Shown here: piece by piece, positions 36,679 through 47,007 of the stretch
Position numbering within the stretch: the first letter of the stretch is position 1
Layout of the letters: each line of letters opens with the position of its first letter
Assembly (NCBI RefSeq): GCF_000960085.1
Contig: NZ_JYGT01000009.1
Coordinates: 62,001 to 126,000 of the forward strand
DNA: 64,000 nt
Origin: Streptococcus infantis
GTDB taxonomy: Bacteria > Bacillota > Bacilli > Lactobacillales > Streptococcaceae
Reading direction: 5' to 3'
The notes under the pieces: generated by a model
Told to the model about the DNA's origin: nothing
Database searches by the model: none
The model's input: only the letters and a program-made list of their open reading frames with translations
Made by a program: the position numbers and the translations under genes

Positions 36679-38901
36679 ATGACAAAACAAGTGTTTCAAA
36701 CGACTTTTGCGGGTCGTGAGTTGATCGTAGAGACTGGTCAGGTTGCTAAGCAAGCAAATGGCTCTGTTGTGGTGCGTTACGGTGAGTCAACTGTCTTGAC
36801 TGCTGCCGTCATGTCTAAGAAGATGGCAACTGGGGATTTCTTCCCGCTTCAAGTCAACTACGAAGAAAAAATGTATGCGGCTGGGAAATTTCCTGGTGGC
36901 TTTATGAAACGTGAAGGACGTCCTTCAACAGATGCGACTTTGACAGCGCGTTTGATTGACCGTCCCATCCGTCCAATGTTTGCAGAAGGTTTCCGTAATG
37001 AAGTGCAAGTCATCAACACAGTCCTTTCTTACGATGAAAATGCATCTGCTCCAATGGCAGCTATGTTTGGGTCATCATTGGCACTTTCTATCTCAGATAT
37101 TCCATTTGACGGACCTATCGCTGGGGTACAAGTAGGTTATGTTGATGGGGAAATCATCATTAACCCAACGCAAGAACAAGCAGAGCGCTCTCTTCTTGAA
37201 TTGACAGTAGCTGGTACCAAGCATGCTATCAACATGGTAGAGTCTGGTGCCAAAGAATTGTCAGAAGAAATCATGTTGGAAGCTCTTCTTAAAGGACACG
37301 AAGCTGTCAAAGAATTGATTGCCTTCCAAGAAGAAATCGTTGCGGCAGTCGGTAAAGAAAAAGCAGAAGTAGAATTGCTTCATGTGGATGCTGAATTGCA
37401 AGCTGAAATCATTGCAGCCTACAACAGCGATCTTCAAAAAGCGGTTCAAGTAGAAGAAAAATTGGCGCGTGAAGCTGCAACTCAAGCAGTCAAAGACCAA
37501 GTTACAGCAGTTTACGAAGAAAAATATGTAGACCACGAAGAATTTGACCGTATCATGCGTGATGTGGCTGAAATCTTGGAACAAATGGAACACGCAGAAG
37601 TGCGCCGTTTGATCACAGAAGACAAGGTTCGTCCTGACGGCCGTAAGGTCGATGAAATCCGTCCTTTGGATGCACAAGTGGACTACCTTCCTCGTGTACA
37701 CGGTTCAGGTCTCTTCACTCGTGGACAAACTCAGGCTCTTTCTATCTTGACTTTGGCACCAATGGGTGAAACGCAAATCATCGATGGTTTGGATCCAGAG
37801 TACAAGAAACGCTTTATGCACCACTATAACTTCCCACAATACTCTGTAGGAGAAACAGGTCGTTATGGTGCGCCAGGTCGTCGTGAAATCGGTCACGGTG
37901 CTCTTGGTGAGCGTGCCCTTGCTCAAGTCTTACCAAGCTTAGAAGAATTTCCATATGCCATCCGTTTGGTAGCTGAGGTCTTGGAATCAAACGGTTCTTC
38001 ATCTCAAGCATCTATCTGTGCGGGAACACTTGCCCTTATGGCTGGTGGTGTGCCAATCAAGGCCCCAGTAGCAGGGATTGCTATGGGTCTGATCTCAGAT
38101 GGAAACAACTACACAGTATTGACAGATATCCAAGGTCTGGAAGACCACTTTGGAGACATGGACTTCAAGGTTGCGGGTACTCGTGACGGGATTACAGCCC
38201 TTCAAATGGATATCAAGATCCAAGGGATCACTGCAGAAATCTTGACTGAAGCTCTTGCCCAAGCCAAGAAAGCTCGTTTTGAAATCCTTGACGTGATTGA
38301 AGCAACGATTCCAGAAGTACGTCCAGAATTGGCTCCAACTGCACCGAAAATTGATACTATTAAGATTGATGTGGACAAGATTAAGATTGTCATCGGTAAG
38401 GGTGGAGAAACCATCGATAAGATCATCGCTGAAACAGGCGTTAAGATTGACATCGACGAAGAAGGTAACGTATCTATCTACTCTAGCGACCAAGATGCCA
38501 TCAACCGTGCTAAAGAAATCATTGCTGGTTTGGTTCGTGAAGCAAAAGTGGACGAAGTATACCATGCCAAAGTTGTGCGTATCGAGAAATTTGGTGCCTT
38601 TGTCAACCTCTTTGACAAGACTGATGCCCTCGTTCACATCTCTGAAATGGCTTGGACTCGTACTAATAATGTAGAAGATTTAGTTCAAATTGGTGATTTT
38701 GTAGATGTAAAGGTTATTAAGATCGATGAAAAAGGTCGTGTAGATGCTTCTATGAAGGCACTCTTGCCACGTCCGCCAAAACCTGAACGTTCAGAAGAAA
38801 AAGGGGATAAAGGTCATCGTCATGGCGATCGTCCTCGTCACCACCACAAGGACCACAAACCTAAGAAAGAAACTACAGAAACACCAAAAGACTCAGAATA
38901 A
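36679..38901 (+). CDS. pnp: Polyribonucleotide nucleotidyltransferase (PNPase)
   Basis: PNPase degrades RNA 3' to 5' with phosphate and is part of the RNA turnover machinery. The 740-residue protein has two RNase PH domains (about 10-230 and 315-550) joined by a helical linker, then a KH domain ([16 protein letters not shown] near 570) and an S1 domain ([16 protein letters not shown] near 635), with a charged His-rich tail. ATG 36679 has AAAGGGG 6 nt upstream; the same frame is open back to a GTG at 36544 inside the leader hairpin, which I do not count. cysE follows after 14 bp. Confidence 0.96.
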   Translation: MTKQVFQTTFAGRELIVETGQVAKQANGSVVVRYGESTVLTAAVMSKKMATGDFFPLQVNYEEKMYAAGKFPGGFMKREGRPSTDATLTARLIDRPIRPMFAEGFRNEVQVINTVLSYDENASAPMAAMFGSSLALSISDIPFDGPIAGVQVGYVDGEIIINPTQEQAERSLLELTVAGTKHAINMVESGAKELSEEIMLEALLKGHEAVKELIAFQEEIVAAVGKEKAEVELLHVDAELQAEIIAAYNSDLQKAVQVEEKLAREAATQAVKDQVTAVYEEKYVDHEEFDRIMRDVAEILEQMEHAEVRRLITEDKVRPDGRKVDEIRPLDAQVDYLPRVHGSGLFTRGQTQALSILTLAPMGETQIIDGLDPEYKKRFMHHYNFPQYSVGETGRYGAPGRREIGHGALGERALAQVLPSLEEFPYAIRLVAEVLESNGSSSQASICAGTLALMAGGVPIKAPVAGIAMGLISDGNNYTVLTDIQGLEDHFGDMDFKVAGTRDGITALQMDIKIQGITAEILTEALAQAKKARFEILDVIEATIPEVRPELAPTAPKIDTIKIDVDKIKIVIGKGGETIDKIIAETGVKIDIDEEGNVSIYSSDQDAINRAKEIIAGLVREAKVDEVYHAKVVRIEKFGAFVNLFDKTDALVHISEMAWTRTNNVEDLVQIGDFVDVKVIKIDEKGRVDASMKALLPRPPKPERSEEKGDKGHRHGDRPRHHHKDHKPKKETTETPKDSE

Positions 38902-38915
38902 GAAAGGAGAAATGT

Positions 38916-39533
38916 ATGGGATGGTGGCGTGAAACCATTGATATCGTAAAAGAAAATGATCCAGCGGCTCGCACCACTTTGGAGGTTCTTTTGACCTATC
39001 CTGGTGTGAAAGCCTTGGCTGCTCACCGTCTCTCTCATTTTCTCTGGAAACATGGCTTTAAGCTTTTAGCTCGTATGCACAGCCAGTTTTGGCGTTTTTG
39101 GACTCAGATTGAGATTCACCCTGGAGCTCAAATCGAATCAGGTGTCTTCATTGACCATGGAGCAGGACTTGTGATTGGGGAGACAGCTATCGTTGAAAAA
39201 GGTGTTCTCCTTTATCATGGGGTAACCCTTGGTGGGACAGGTAAGGATAGTGGCAAACGCCATCCGACTGTTCGTAAAGGAGCGCTCATTTCTGCTCATG
39301 CCCAAGTCATCGGACCTGTAGAGATTGGTGAAAATGCCAAGGTCGGTGCTGCAGCGGTCGTTGTGGCAGATGTTCCTAGCGATGTGACGGTTGTCGGTAT
39401 TCCTGCCAAGATTGTTCGTGTTCACGGGCAAAAGGATGAACCAACCATTCACGAAGTCGAAGAAAAACGTGAATACTACGTCAATAAACTTGAGCATGCT
39501 AGAGAAGCCAGTCACAGGTCGTCTGGTTTGTAA
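38916..39533 (+). CDS. cysE: Serine O-acetyltransferase
   Basis: CysE acetylates serine as the first step of cysteine synthesis. The 205-residue protein has the helical N-terminal domain (residues 1-65) and a left-handed beta helix of hexapeptide repeats (IHPGAQIESGVFIDHGAGLV onward), with the conserved DHGAG and GVTLGGTGK catalytic and acetyl-CoA motifs. It lies 14 bp after pnp with AAAGGAG, and cysS follows 32 bp later. The pnp-cysE-cysS order places cysteine synthesis next to its tRNA charging. Confidence 0.95.
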   Translation: MGWWRETIDIVKENDPAARTTLEVLLTYPGVKALAAHRLSHFLWKHGFKLLARMHSQFWRFWTQIEIHPGAQIESGVFIDHGAGLVIGETAIVEKGVLLYHGVTLGGTGKDSGKRHPTVRKGALISAHAQVIGPVEIGENAKVGAAAVVVADVPSDVTVVGIPAKIVRVHGQKDEPTIHEVEEKREYYVNKLEHAREASHRSSGL

Positions 39534-39565
39534 GCTTATTGTAAGACACAGAAAGGAGTCAGTGA

Positions 39566-40909
39566 GTGATTAAAATCTATGACACCATGTCTCGTGATTT
39601 GCGAGAATTTGTCCCAATCGAGGACGGCAAGGTCAAGATGTATGTCTGTGGGCCAACAGTTTATAACTATATCCACGTGGGGAATGCCCGCTCAACGGTA
39701 GCTTTTGATACGATTCGTCGCTATTTTGAATATCGTGGCTATGAGGTTGCCTATATTTCTAACTTCACAGATGTGGATGATAAGATTATCAACCGTGCCA
39801 AGGAAGAAGGCATCACACCTCAAGAAGTAGCGGACAAGTACATCGCGGCTTTTCGTGAAGATGTGACGGCTCTTGGAGTGAAGCCTGCAACTCGCCATCC
39901 ACGTGTTGTAGAGTTTATGGCTGATATCATCCGCTTTGTAGAAGACTTGATTGAAAAGGGTTATGCCTATGAGAGTCAAGGGGATGTCTATTTCCGTGTG
40001 GAAAAATCTCACAACTATGCTAAGTTAGCCAATAAAACCCTAGAAGACTTGGAGTTAGGTGCTTCAGGTCGGACAGACGAAGAAACAGTTCGCAAGGAAA
40101 ATCCGGTAGATTTTGCTCTTTGGAAAGCTGCCAAACCAGGTGAGATTTCTTGGGACAGCCCTTGGGGGCCTGGTCGTCCAGGCTGGCATATCGAATGTTC
40201 GGTTATGTCAACGGAGATTTTGGGTGATACTATCGATATTCACGGTGGTGGAGCTGACCTTGAGTTCCCACACCACACCAACGAAATTGCCCAGTCGGAA
40301 GCCAAGACAGGTAAGACCTTTGCTAACTACTGGATGCACAATGGCTTTGTCAACATTGACAATGTCAAGATGTCTAAGTCCTTGGGTAACTTTATTACGG
40401 TACACGATGCCCTCAAAACTATCGACGGTCAAGTATTGCGTTTCTTCTTTGCGACTCAGCATTACCGCAAACCTATCAACTTTACGGAAAAAGCAGTGGG
40501 CGATGCTGAGACTAATCTCAAGTATCTGAAGAACACTTATGAGCAACCATTTACTGGAACTGTAGATGCTCAAGAGTTACAGGCATTTAAAGATAAGTTT
40601 GTTGCTGCTATGGATGAGGATTTCAATACAGCTAATGGAATCACAGTTGTTTTTGAGATGGCCAAATGGATCAACTCAGGTAACTATGATGCAACTGTGA
40701 AGGAAGCTTTTGCAGCTATGTTAGAAGTCTTTGGAGTGGTCTTTATTGAGGAAGTTTTGGATGAAGAGATTGAAGCCTTAATTCAAAAACGCCAAGAAGC
40801 GCGTGCCAATCGTGACTTTGCGACAGCAGACCAAATCCGTGACCAACTAGCTGCTCAAGGGATTAAACTACTTGATACCAAGGATGGAGTGAGGTGGACA
40901 CGTGACTGA
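39566..40909 (+). CDS. cysS: Cysteinyl-tRNA synthetase
   Basis: Class I synthetase charging tRNA-Cys. At 447 residues it has normal length. CGPTVYNYIHVGNARS carries the HIGH-type motif and a zinc Cys, HIECSVMS a second zinc Cys, HGGGADLEFPHHTNE the remaining ligand region and KMSKSLGN the KMSKS loop. The start is GTG at 39566, 7 nt after AAAGGAG (39552-39558). Its last 8 bp overlap mrnC. Confidence 0.96.
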   Translation: MIKIYDTMSRDLREFVPIEDGKVKMYVCGPTVYNYIHVGNARSTVAFDTIRRYFEYRGYEVAYISNFTDVDDKIINRAKEEGITPQEVADKYIAAFREDVTALGVKPATRHPRVVEFMADIIRFVEDLIEKGYAYESQGDVYFRVEKSHNYAKLANKTLEDLELGASGRTDEETVRKENPVDFALWKAAKPGEISWDSPWGPGRPGWHIECSVMSTEILGDTIDIHGGGADLEFPHHTNEIAQSEAKTGKTFANYWMHNGFVNIDNVKMSKSLGNFITVHDALKTIDGQVLRFFFATQHYRKPINFTEKAVGDAETNLKYLKNTYEQPFTGTVDAQELQAFKDKFVAAMDEDFNTANGITVVFEMAKWINSGNYDATVKEAFAAMLEVFGVVFIEEVLDEEIEALIQKRQEARANRDFATADQIRDQLAAQGIKLLDTKDGVRWTRD

Positions 40910-41288
40910 TGTCAATCTCATTAACGGGATTGCTCTAGCCTTTGAAGGAGATGCGGTTTATTCAATGTATATTCGCCGTCATCTCATTCTTAAAGGCATG
41001 ACCAAGCCCAATAAACTCCATCAAGAGGCCACTAAGTATGTATCAGCCAAGGTTCAAGCACGCTTGATTTCTCTCATGTTGGAGGAGCAAGTCCTAACGG
41101 AAAAAGAAGAAGAAATCTATAAACGTGGTCGCAATACCAATAGTCACACCAAGGCAAAGAATGCAGATGTAGTGACCTACCGTATGTCTACAGGTTTTGA
41201 AGCGGTCATGGGCTATCTTCATATGACTGAAAATGTAGAGCGCCTTGAAACCTTGATTTCTTGGTGTATTCAAAAAGTGGAGGGCTAG
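40902..41288 (+). CDS. mrnC: Mini-ribonuclease III
   Basis: MrnC is a small RNase III-type enzyme without a dsRNA-binding domain that matures 23S rRNA ends. The 128-residue protein has ALAFEGDAVYSMYIRRHL with the catalytic acidic residues, and RGRNTNSHTKAKNADVVTYR followed by STGFEAVMGYLH, the conserved C-terminal core. The start is GTG at 40902, 6 nt after GAGGT. It overlaps cysS by 8 bp, the standard position in Firmicutes. Confidence 0.93.
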   Translation: MTDVNLINGIALAFEGDAVYSMYIRRHLILKGMTKPNKLHQEATKYVSAKVQARLISLMLEEQVLTEKEEEIYKRGRNTNSHTKAKNADVVTYRMSTGFEAVMGYLHMTENVERLETLISWCIQKVEG

Positions 41289-41290
41289 GA

Positions 41291-42160
41291 ATGATTGCAA
41301 AAGAATTACTAGATTGGTTTCCACAAGCTCAAATCGTAGACCAACCAGTCGATAAGGAAGGCTATCTGACGCTTCCGGTATCCTCAAATCAGTGGGTTTT
41401 ACTGGAAGAAGCTGGACTTAGTGAACGTGAGAAACAGTTGGTGGCTCTCTTAAGCCAGCAGGAACAAACCATCTCTCTCAATCCCTGGTATAGCTATTTG
41501 ATAGAGGGGAAGGGGCAAGCACCGCAGAGCTTTAAAAAGCTACAAGTTGTTTATTGTCACCTTTCCTATTACCAACAGGAAAACCTGACTTCTTGGTTGG
41601 ATATGATGAAAACCCTCTTTCCTAATTGTGAAACAGTTCTTCAGGTTGGCGCTCAGGATTACCTTTTTGTTCTCCAACAGGACAAATACACTTCTGTTCG
41701 CTCAATCCTGACAGATACCTTGGAAGCTGTAGAGTACGACTTTGGAGTTCGTCTGTCTATTATGCTTGGTCAGGTCTGGTCTCAAACAGGAAATCAGAGT
41801 TTGACAGATCTCATCAAAGCAGAACGTGACTTGTTTAAAAACTGGTGGCGTCAAGGTCATCAAGGATTCCATACCTTTTCTCAACTTTACCTTTGGAGCA
41901 TGGGTGAAAAAATGGTGGATCTTGCTTTGATCAAAGATTATCTTCATCAGATGATTTTGGATCAGGATCAGATTCAGGAAATCATTCTCTCGCTATGGGA
42001 AAACAGTGCAGTCCTTACGAAGACAGCTCAGCAACTCTATCTACACCGCAATTCTCTCCAATACAAGATTGATAAATGGGAAGAATTAACAGGGCTACAG
42101 TTGAAAGAATTGACAGATTTGACCTTGTGTTATCAGTTGATTTTACCAGATATTATTTAA
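41291..42160 (+). CDS. PucR/CdaR-type helix-turn-helix regulator
   Basis: This 289-residue protein ends in a PucR-type DNA-binding domain (SAVLTKTAQQLYLHRNSLQYKIDKW near 245), as in regulators of sugar-acid or purine use. The N-terminal 240 residues match no domain I recognise. ATG 41291 follows GGAGGG by 6 nt and lies 2 nt after the mrnC stop, so it is co-transcribed with cysS-mrnC. It sits just before msmK but is separated from it by a terminator. A role in sugar regulation is only a guess from position. Confidence 0.72.
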   Translation: MIAKELLDWFPQAQIVDQPVDKEGYLTLPVSSNQWVLLEEAGLSEREKQLVALLSQQEQTISLNPWYSYLIEGKGQAPQSFKKLQVVYCHLSYYQQENLTSWLDMMKTLFPNCETVLQVGAQDYLFVLQQDKYTSVRSILTDTLEAVEYDFGVRLSIMLGQVWSQTGNQSLTDLIKAERDLFKNWWRQGHQGFHTFSQLYLWSMGEKMVDLALIKDYLHQMILDQDQIQEIILSLWENSAVLTKTAQQLYLHRNSLQYKIDKWEELTGLQLKELTDLTLCYQLILPDII

Positions 42161-42192
42161 AGTTTTGTGCAAGTTGCACAGAACTTTTTTAT
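42160..42192 (+). terminator. Terminator between the PucR-type gene and msmK
   Basis: AAGTTTTGTGCA pairs with TGCACAGAACTT (one G-U pair), then a T run. Confidence 0.88.
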
Positions 42193-42217
42193 TTTTTTGG
42201 TCACCTTGCCATAGAAA

Positions 42218-42240
42218 TGTAAAGCGTTTTCATCTATAAT
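42218..42240 (+). promoter_or_regulatory. msmK promoter with catabolite-responsive-element-like site
   Basis: TATAAT (42235-42240) is the -10. TGTAAAGCGTTTTCA (42219-42233) just upstream fits the right half of a cre fully and the left half imperfectly. CcpA control would suit a shared sugar-transport ATPase but is inferred. Confidence 0.6.
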
Positions 42241-42272
42241 AAAACTATCAAAAATAAAAGGAGTTCACCGAA

Positions 42273-43403
42273 ATGGTAGAATTAAATCTTAAAAATATTT
42301 ACAAAAAATATCCAAATAGCGAACACTACTCAGTTGAAGACTTCAACTTGGACATCAAAGACAAAGAATTTATCGTTTTCGTAGGACCTTCAGGATGTGG
42401 TAAATCAACTACACTCCGTATGATTGCAGGTCTTGAAGACATCACAGAAGGTACTGCATCTATCGATGGTGTGGTTGTCAACGACGTAGCTCCAAAAGAC
42501 CGTGATATCGCCATGGTATTCCAAAACTACGCTCTTTACCCACACATGACTGTATACGACAACATGGCTTTCGGTTTGAAATTGCGTAAATACAGTAAAG
42601 AAGATATCGACAAACGTGTACAAGAAGCAGCTGAAATCCTCGGATTGAAAGAGTTTTTGGAACGTAAACCTGCTGACCTTTCTGGTGGTCAACGTCAACG
42701 TGTTGCCATGGGTCGTGCGATCGTCCGTGATGCAAAAGTGTTCTTGATGGACGAACCTTTGTCAAACTTGGATGCAAAACTTCGTGTATCAATGCGTGCT
42801 GAAATCGCTAAAATCCACCGTCGTATCGGAGCTACAACTATCTACGTAACTCACGACCAAACAGAAGCGATGACTCTTGCAGACCGTATCGTTATCATGT
42901 CAGCTACTAAAAACCCTGCTGGTACTGGTACTATCGGACGTGTTGAACAAATCGGTACTCCTCAAGAAGTTTACAAAAACCCAGTTAACAAATTCGTAGC
43001 AGGATTTATCGGAAGCCCAGCTATGAACTTCATCAACGTTAAATTGAACGGTGATCACATCGTTGGTGACGGCTTCAACTTGAAAGTTCCAGAAGGTGCT
43101 TTGAAAGTTCTTCGTGAAAAAGGTTACGAAGGTAAAGAATTGATTTTCGGTATCCGTCCAGAAGACGTGAATGCAGAACCTGCTTTCCTTGAAACATTCC
43201 CAGAATCAGTTGTGAAAGCAACTATCTCTGTATCAGAATTGCTCGGTTCAGAATCTCACCTATACTGCCAAGTTGGTAAAGATGAATTCGTTGCTAAAGT
43301 TGATGCACGTGACTACTTGCAAGCTGGTGCAACGGTTGAACTTGGATTTGACTTGAACAAAGCTCACTTCTTCGACGTAGAAACTGAAAGAACAGTTTAC
43401 TAA
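42273..43403 (+). CDS. msmK: Multiple-sugar ABC transporter ATPase MsmK
   Basis: MsmK energises several sugar ABC importers (raffinose, maltodextrin, sialic acid and others) whose own loci lack an ATPase. The 376-residue protein has Walker A GPSGCGKST, signature LSGGQRQR, Walker B VFLMDEPLSNLD and the H-loop VTHDQTEAM, then a C-terminal TOBE/MalK-type regulatory domain from about 240. It stands alone, with no permease genes beside it, as expected for a shared ATPase. AAAAGGAG precedes the ATG. Confidence 0.94.
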   Translation: MVELNLKNIYKKYPNSEHYSVEDFNLDIKDKEFIVFVGPSGCGKSTTLRMIAGLEDITEGTASIDGVVVNDVAPKDRDIAMVFQNYALYPHMTVYDNMAFGLKLRKYSKEDIDKRVQEAAEILGLKEFLERKPADLSGGQRQRVAMGRAIVRDAKVFLMDEPLSNLDAKLRVSMRAEIAKIHRRIGATTIYVTHDQTEAMTLADRIVIMSATKNPAGTGTIGRVEQIGTPQEVYKNPVNKFVAGFIGSPAMNFINVKLNGDHIVGDGFNLKVPEGALKVLREKGYEGKELIFGIRPEDVNAEPAFLETFPESVVKATISVSELLGSESHLYCQVGKDEFVAKVDARDYLQAGATVELGFDLNKAHFFDVETERTVY

Positions 43404-43421
43404 GATAGATTTGAATCAACC

Positions 43422-43454
43422 AACACTACTAGAGTTTCTCTAGTAGTGTTTTTT
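43422..43454 (+). terminator. Terminator after msmK
   Basis: A perfect 13-bp stem (43422-43434 with 43438-43450) with a TTT loop, then a T run. Confidence 0.93.
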
Positions 43455-43544
43455 AGAGTTCAGCAAAGTCTTAGGGAATAGGCTTTTCTAGTTTTCATAT
43501 TGACCAAAAAGTGTTAAAATGGTAGGAAGAACTGGAGAGTATGC

Positions 43545-45761
43545 ATGCCAAAAGAAGTAATTTATTCAGGCGATGAAGTCGTCGCTTTAACGCAAAAATA
43601 TTTATCGAAAGAAGATGTGGCTTTTGTACACAAGGCCTTGGTTTACGCTGTAGAATGTCATAGTGGGCAGTATCGTAAATCAGGCGAGCCCTACATTATC
43701 CACCCTATTCAGGTAGCAGGTATTTTAGCCAAGCTCAAGCTGGACGCTGTCACTGTTGCCTGTGGTTTTTTGCATGACGTGGTAGAAGACACAGATGCTA
43801 CTTTGGATGACTTAGAGCGTGAGTTTGGACATGATGTTCGAGTGATTGTAGACGGTGTTACCAAACTTGGTAAGGTTGAGTACAAATCTTTCGAGGAGCA
43901 ATTGGCCGAGAATCACCGCAAGATGCTCATGGCCATGTCTGAGGATATCCGTGTTATCTTGGTAAAACTCTCTGACCGCCTGCACAATATGCGCACTCTC
44001 AAGCATCTTCGTAAGGACAAGCAGGAACGTATTTCCCGAGAAACAATGGAAATCTATGCACCACTTGCTCATCGTTTGGGGATTTCAAGTGTGAAGTGGG
44101 AACTGGAAGATCTCTCTTTCCGCTATCTCAATCCAACTGAATTTTACAAGATTAGTCACATGATGAAGGAAAAACGTCAAGAACGTGAAGCCTTGGTCGA
44201 TGAAGTTGTGACGAAGCTTGAGGAATATTCATCTGAGCGCCACCTTACAGGAAAAATCTATGGCCGTCCAAAGCATATCTACTCTATCTATCGCAAGATG
44301 CAGGACAAGAAAAAACGTTTTGAGGAAATCTATGACTTGATTGCCATTCGCTGTATTTTAGACACTCAGAGCGATGTCTATGCTATGTTAGGATATGTCC
44401 ATGAGCTTTGGAAACCAATGCCAGGCCGTTTCAAGGATTACATTGCCAATCGTAAGGCTAATGGTTACCAGTCTATCCATACGACTGTTTATGGACCAAA
44501 AGGACCGATCGAGTTCCAGATTCGTACCAAGGAAATGCACGAGGTTGCCGAGTACGGGGTTGCGGCTCACTGGGCCTACAAAAAAGGAATCAAAGGTCAG
44601 GTTAATAGTAAAGAATCTGCTATCGGAATGAACTGGATCAAGGAGATGATGGAACTCCAAGATCAGGCAGATGATGCCAAGGAATTTGTAGATACTGTCA
44701 AAGAAAACTATCTGGCAGAAGAAATTTATGTCTTTACTCCAGATGGAGCGGTTCGTTCTCTTCCAAAGGATTCTGGACCGATTGACTTTGCCTATGAAAT
44801 TCATACAAAGATTGGGGAAAAAGCAACAGGTGCCAAGGTTAATGGTCGCATGGTTCCGTTGACGACTAAGTTAAAAACGGGTGACCAGGTTGAAATCATC
44901 ACCAATCCAAATTCATTTGGACCAAGTCGTGACTGGCTCAATATGGTTAAGACCAGCAAGGCCCGTAACAAAATTCGTCAGTTCTTTAAAAACCAAGATA
45001 AAGAATTGTCCATCAATAAAGGCCGTGAAATGCTGATTAGTCAGCTTCAAGAAAACGGCTATGTGGCCAATAAATTTATGGACAAGCGTCACATGGATGA
45101 AGTCCTTCAAAAAACCAGCTACAAGACTGAAGAAGCTCTCTTTGCTGCGATTGGTTTTGGAGAAATTGGTGCTATCACTGTCTTTAACCGTTTGACGGAG
45201 AAAGAACGTCGTGAAGAAGAACGTGCCAAAGCCAAGGCAGAAGCAGAAGAACTGGTCAAGGGTGGCGAAGTCAAGGTTGAAAACAAGGAAACTCTAAAGG
45301 TTAAGCATGAGGGTGGAGTTGTCATCCAAGGGGCTTCTGGACTCTTGGTCCGGATTGCTAAATGTTGTAATCCTGTTCCCGGTGATGATATTGTCGGTTA
45401 TATTACCAAAGGTCGCGGAGTTGCTATCCATCGTGTGGACTGTATGAACCTTCGTTCGCAGGAAAATTACGAGCAGCGTCTACTCGATGTTGAATGGGAA
45501 GACCAATTCTCAAACAAGGAATATATGGCTCACATCGATATCTACGGACTCAACCGTTCTGGTCTATTGAATGATATCTTGCAAGTCCTATCAAATACAA
45601 CTAAGAATATCTCAACAGTTAATGCCCAACCAACCAAGGATATGAAATTTGCTAATATCCATGTATCCTTTGGAATTTCAAATCTTTCAACGTTAACTAC
45701 TGTAGTTGATAAGATTAAGAGTGTACCAGAAGTCTATTCAGTCAAACGAACGAATGGATAA
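43545..45761 (+). CDS. relA: Bifunctional (p)ppGpp synthetase/hydrolase (Rel)
   Basis: Rel controls the stringent response by making and degrading (p)ppGpp. The 738-residue protein has the N-terminal hydrolase domain ([27 protein letters not shown] with the HD pair), the synthetase domain ([26 protein letters not shown] near 305), a TGS domain near 390 ([16 protein letters not shown]), a zinc-finger-like conserved region ([18 protein letters not shown]) and a C-terminal ACT domain. Intact HD and synthetase motifs support both activities. dtd follows 29 bp later, the common Firmicutes pair. Confidence 0.95.
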   Translation: MPKEVIYSGDEVVALTQKYLSKEDVAFVHKALVYAVECHSGQYRKSGEPYIIHPIQVAGILAKLKLDAVTVACGFLHDVVEDTDATLDDLEREFGHDVRVIVDGVTKLGKVEYKSFEEQLAENHRKMLMAMSEDIRVILVKLSDRLHNMRTLKHLRKDKQERISRETMEIYAPLAHRLGISSVKWELEDLSFRYLNPTEFYKISHMMKEKRQEREALVDEVVTKLEEYSSERHLTGKIYGRPKHIYSIYRKMQDKKKRFEEIYDLIAIRCILDTQSDVYAMLGYVHELWKPMPGRFKDYIANRKANGYQSIHTTVYGPKGPIEFQIRTKEMHEVAEYGVAAHWAYKKGIKGQVNSKESAIGMNWIKEMMELQDQADDAKEFVDTVKENYLAEEIYVFTPDGAVRSLPKDSGPIDFAYEIHTKIGEKATGAKVNGRMVPLTTKLKTGDQVEIITNPNSFGPSRDWLNMVKTSKARNKIRQFFKNQDKELSINKGREMLISQLQENGYVANKFMDKRHMDEVLQKTSYKTEEALFAAIGFGEIGAITVFNRLTEKERREEERAKAKAEAEELVKGGEVKVENKETLKVKHEGGVVIQGASGLLVRIAKCCNPVPGDDIVGYITKGRGVAIHRVDCMNLRSQENYEQRLLDVEWEDQFSNKEYMAHIDIYGLNRSGLLNDILQVLSNTTKNISTVNAQPTKDMKFANIHVSFGISNLSTLTTVVDKIKSVPEVYSVKRTNG

Positions 45762-45790
45762 ATTGGTTGAGATTGTCAGAAAGGATTTCT

Positions 45791-46234
45791 ATGAGAATTA
45801 TCGTTCAGCGTGTCAAGGAAGCTCAGGTGTCTATTGATGGGCAGGTTCATGGTCAAATCAAGCAGGGGCTCTTGCTCTTAGTGGGTGTTGGACCTGAGGA
45901 TCAGCAGGAAGATTTGGATTATGCAGTGAGAAAACTTGTCAATATGCGAATCTTTTCAGATGCTGAAGGCAAGATGAACCTATCTGTTAAGGATATCCAA
46001 GGAGAAATCCTATCCATCTCTCAGTTTACTTTGTTTGCCGATACCAAAAAAGGCAATCGCCCAGCCTTTACAGGTGCTGCTAAACCGGATATGGCGGAAG
46101 CTTTCTATCAAGAATTTAACCAAGAACTAGCTAAGGAAGTTCCTGTTGAGACAGGAGTCTTTGGAGCAGATATGCAGGTGGGATTAGTCAATGATGGCCC
46201 AGTAACCATTATCCTAGATACTAAAAATAGATAA
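45791..46234 (+). CDS. dtd: D-aminoacyl-tRNA deacylase
   Basis: Dtd removes D-amino acids wrongly attached to tRNA. The 147-residue protein starts [13 protein letters not shown] and has the cross-subunit motifs [17 protein letters not shown] (with SQFTL) and [12 protein letters not shown] 45791 is 5 nt after AAAGGA; the open frame from 45767 has no ribosome site. It is probably in one transcript with rel and ends at a strong terminator. Confidence 0.95.
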   Translation: MRIIVQRVKEAQVSIDGQVHGQIKQGLLLLVGVGPEDQQEDLDYAVRKLVNMRIFSDAEGKMNLSVKDIQGEILSISQFTLFADTKKGNRPAFTGAAKPDMAEAFYQEFNQELAKEVPVETGVFGADMQVGLVNDGPVTIILDTKNR

Positions 46235-46266
46235 GAAAAAACCAAGCTTGTATGCTTGGTTTTTTT
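46235..46266. terminator. Terminator between dtd and psaR
   Basis: A-rich arm with ACCAAGC, TTGTAT loop, GCTTGGT and T-rich arm. The symmetry lets it end both dtd and the convergent psaR. Confidence 0.92.
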
Positions 46267-46275
46267 GTAACGTAT

Positions 46276-46926
46276 TTAGTTCAGTTTTTCAACATAGAGC
46301 TGTTTGGCGATTTCTAGACTTACCAAGAGTTCTTCGTTCTTATGAATCAAAGTAAAAGTGTTAGAAAAGTCATCAAACTGTTGAACTTGGAGTTTGTCTC
46401 CAATATTGATAGCATGTTTTTCAAGATATTTGAGGAGGTCAAAGCTATCGTGAACGCGAGTCAGGAGATAGGTTCCAGCTTCTTTGGTCTCTGCTAGAGG
46501 CAAGTTATTGATTTCAACCAAAAGTTCTCCCTTGGCAGGAATGGTACCACCATGAGGGCAGGTCTTTGGAAAGCCGAGCATACTTTCTAATCTTTCCACA
46601 AAAAAGTCTGAAACGGTATGTTCTAATACCTCGGCTTCCTCATGAATTTGGTCGCTGGTATAGTCTAGATGGTGCACCAGAAAAACCTCAATCAAACGGT
46701 GTTTGCGATAGAGCTCAGATACAAGTTTTAAACCAATATCAGTCAATAGGTATCCTTTTTTCTTATCTTTTAAGATGAGATTTTCAGACTGCATGCGCTT
46801 GATCATTTCGGTTACAGCTGGAGGAGATACCTGCATTCGAGCAGCAATTTCCTTATTGGTAATTTTAGGAACATCCATGCCAATCTCATAAATACATTTT
46901 AAATAGTCTTCTTTATTTGGGGTCAT
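46276..46926 (-). CDS. psaR: DtxR/MntR-family manganese-dependent repressor PsaR
   Basis: PsaR represses the psaBCA manganese importer when Mn2+ is plentiful. The 216-residue protein has an N-terminal winged helix (NKEIAARMQVSPPAVTEMIKR), the DtxR metal-binding and dimerisation domain (HLDYTSDQIHEEAEVLEHTVS, FPKTCPHGGTIP) and a C-terminal FeoA/SH3-like domain from about 145. The start is set to the ATG at 46926: AAGGAA lies 6 nt before it, the length equals the pneumococcal protein, and the longer frame's ATG at 46953 would lie upstream of the transcription start predicted from the -10 at 46961-46956. Confidence 0.93.
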   Translation of the reverse strand: MTPNKEDYLKCIYEIGMDVPKITNKEIAARMQVSPPAVTEMIKRMQSENLILKDKKKGYLLTDIGLKLVSELYRKHRLIEVFLVHHLDYTSDQIHEEAEVLEHTVSDFFVERLESMLGFPKTCPHGGTIPAKGELLVEINNLPLAETKEAGTYLLTRVHDSFDLLKYLEKHAINIGDKLQVQQFDDFSNTFTLIHKNEELLVSLEIAKQLYVEKLN

Positions 46927-46955
46927 TCGCATTTCCTTGTTTATTATCTCCATCT

Positions 46956-46964
46956 AGTATACCA
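46956..46964 (-). promoter_or_regulatory. psaR extended -10 promoter
   Basis: On the minus strand TGGTATACT (46964-46956) is an extended -10 directly abutting the T tract of the tpxD terminator. Confidence 0.6.
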
Positions 46965-46988
46965 AAAAAAGCTAGATTTCTCTAGCTT
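46964..46988 (-). terminator. Terminator after tpxD
   Basis: On the minus strand AGCTAGA, a short loop, TCTAGCT and seven T residues. Confidence 0.88.
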
Positions 46989-47007
46989 CTTGCTACAAGA
47001 GCTTGAC

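Noticed and set aside
37261..38637. Long minus-strand open frames inside pnp (146 and 180 codons)
   Set aside because: They are opposite a highly conserved gene, have no ribosome sites and give no recognisable protein; antisense frames of this kind occur across many genes here.
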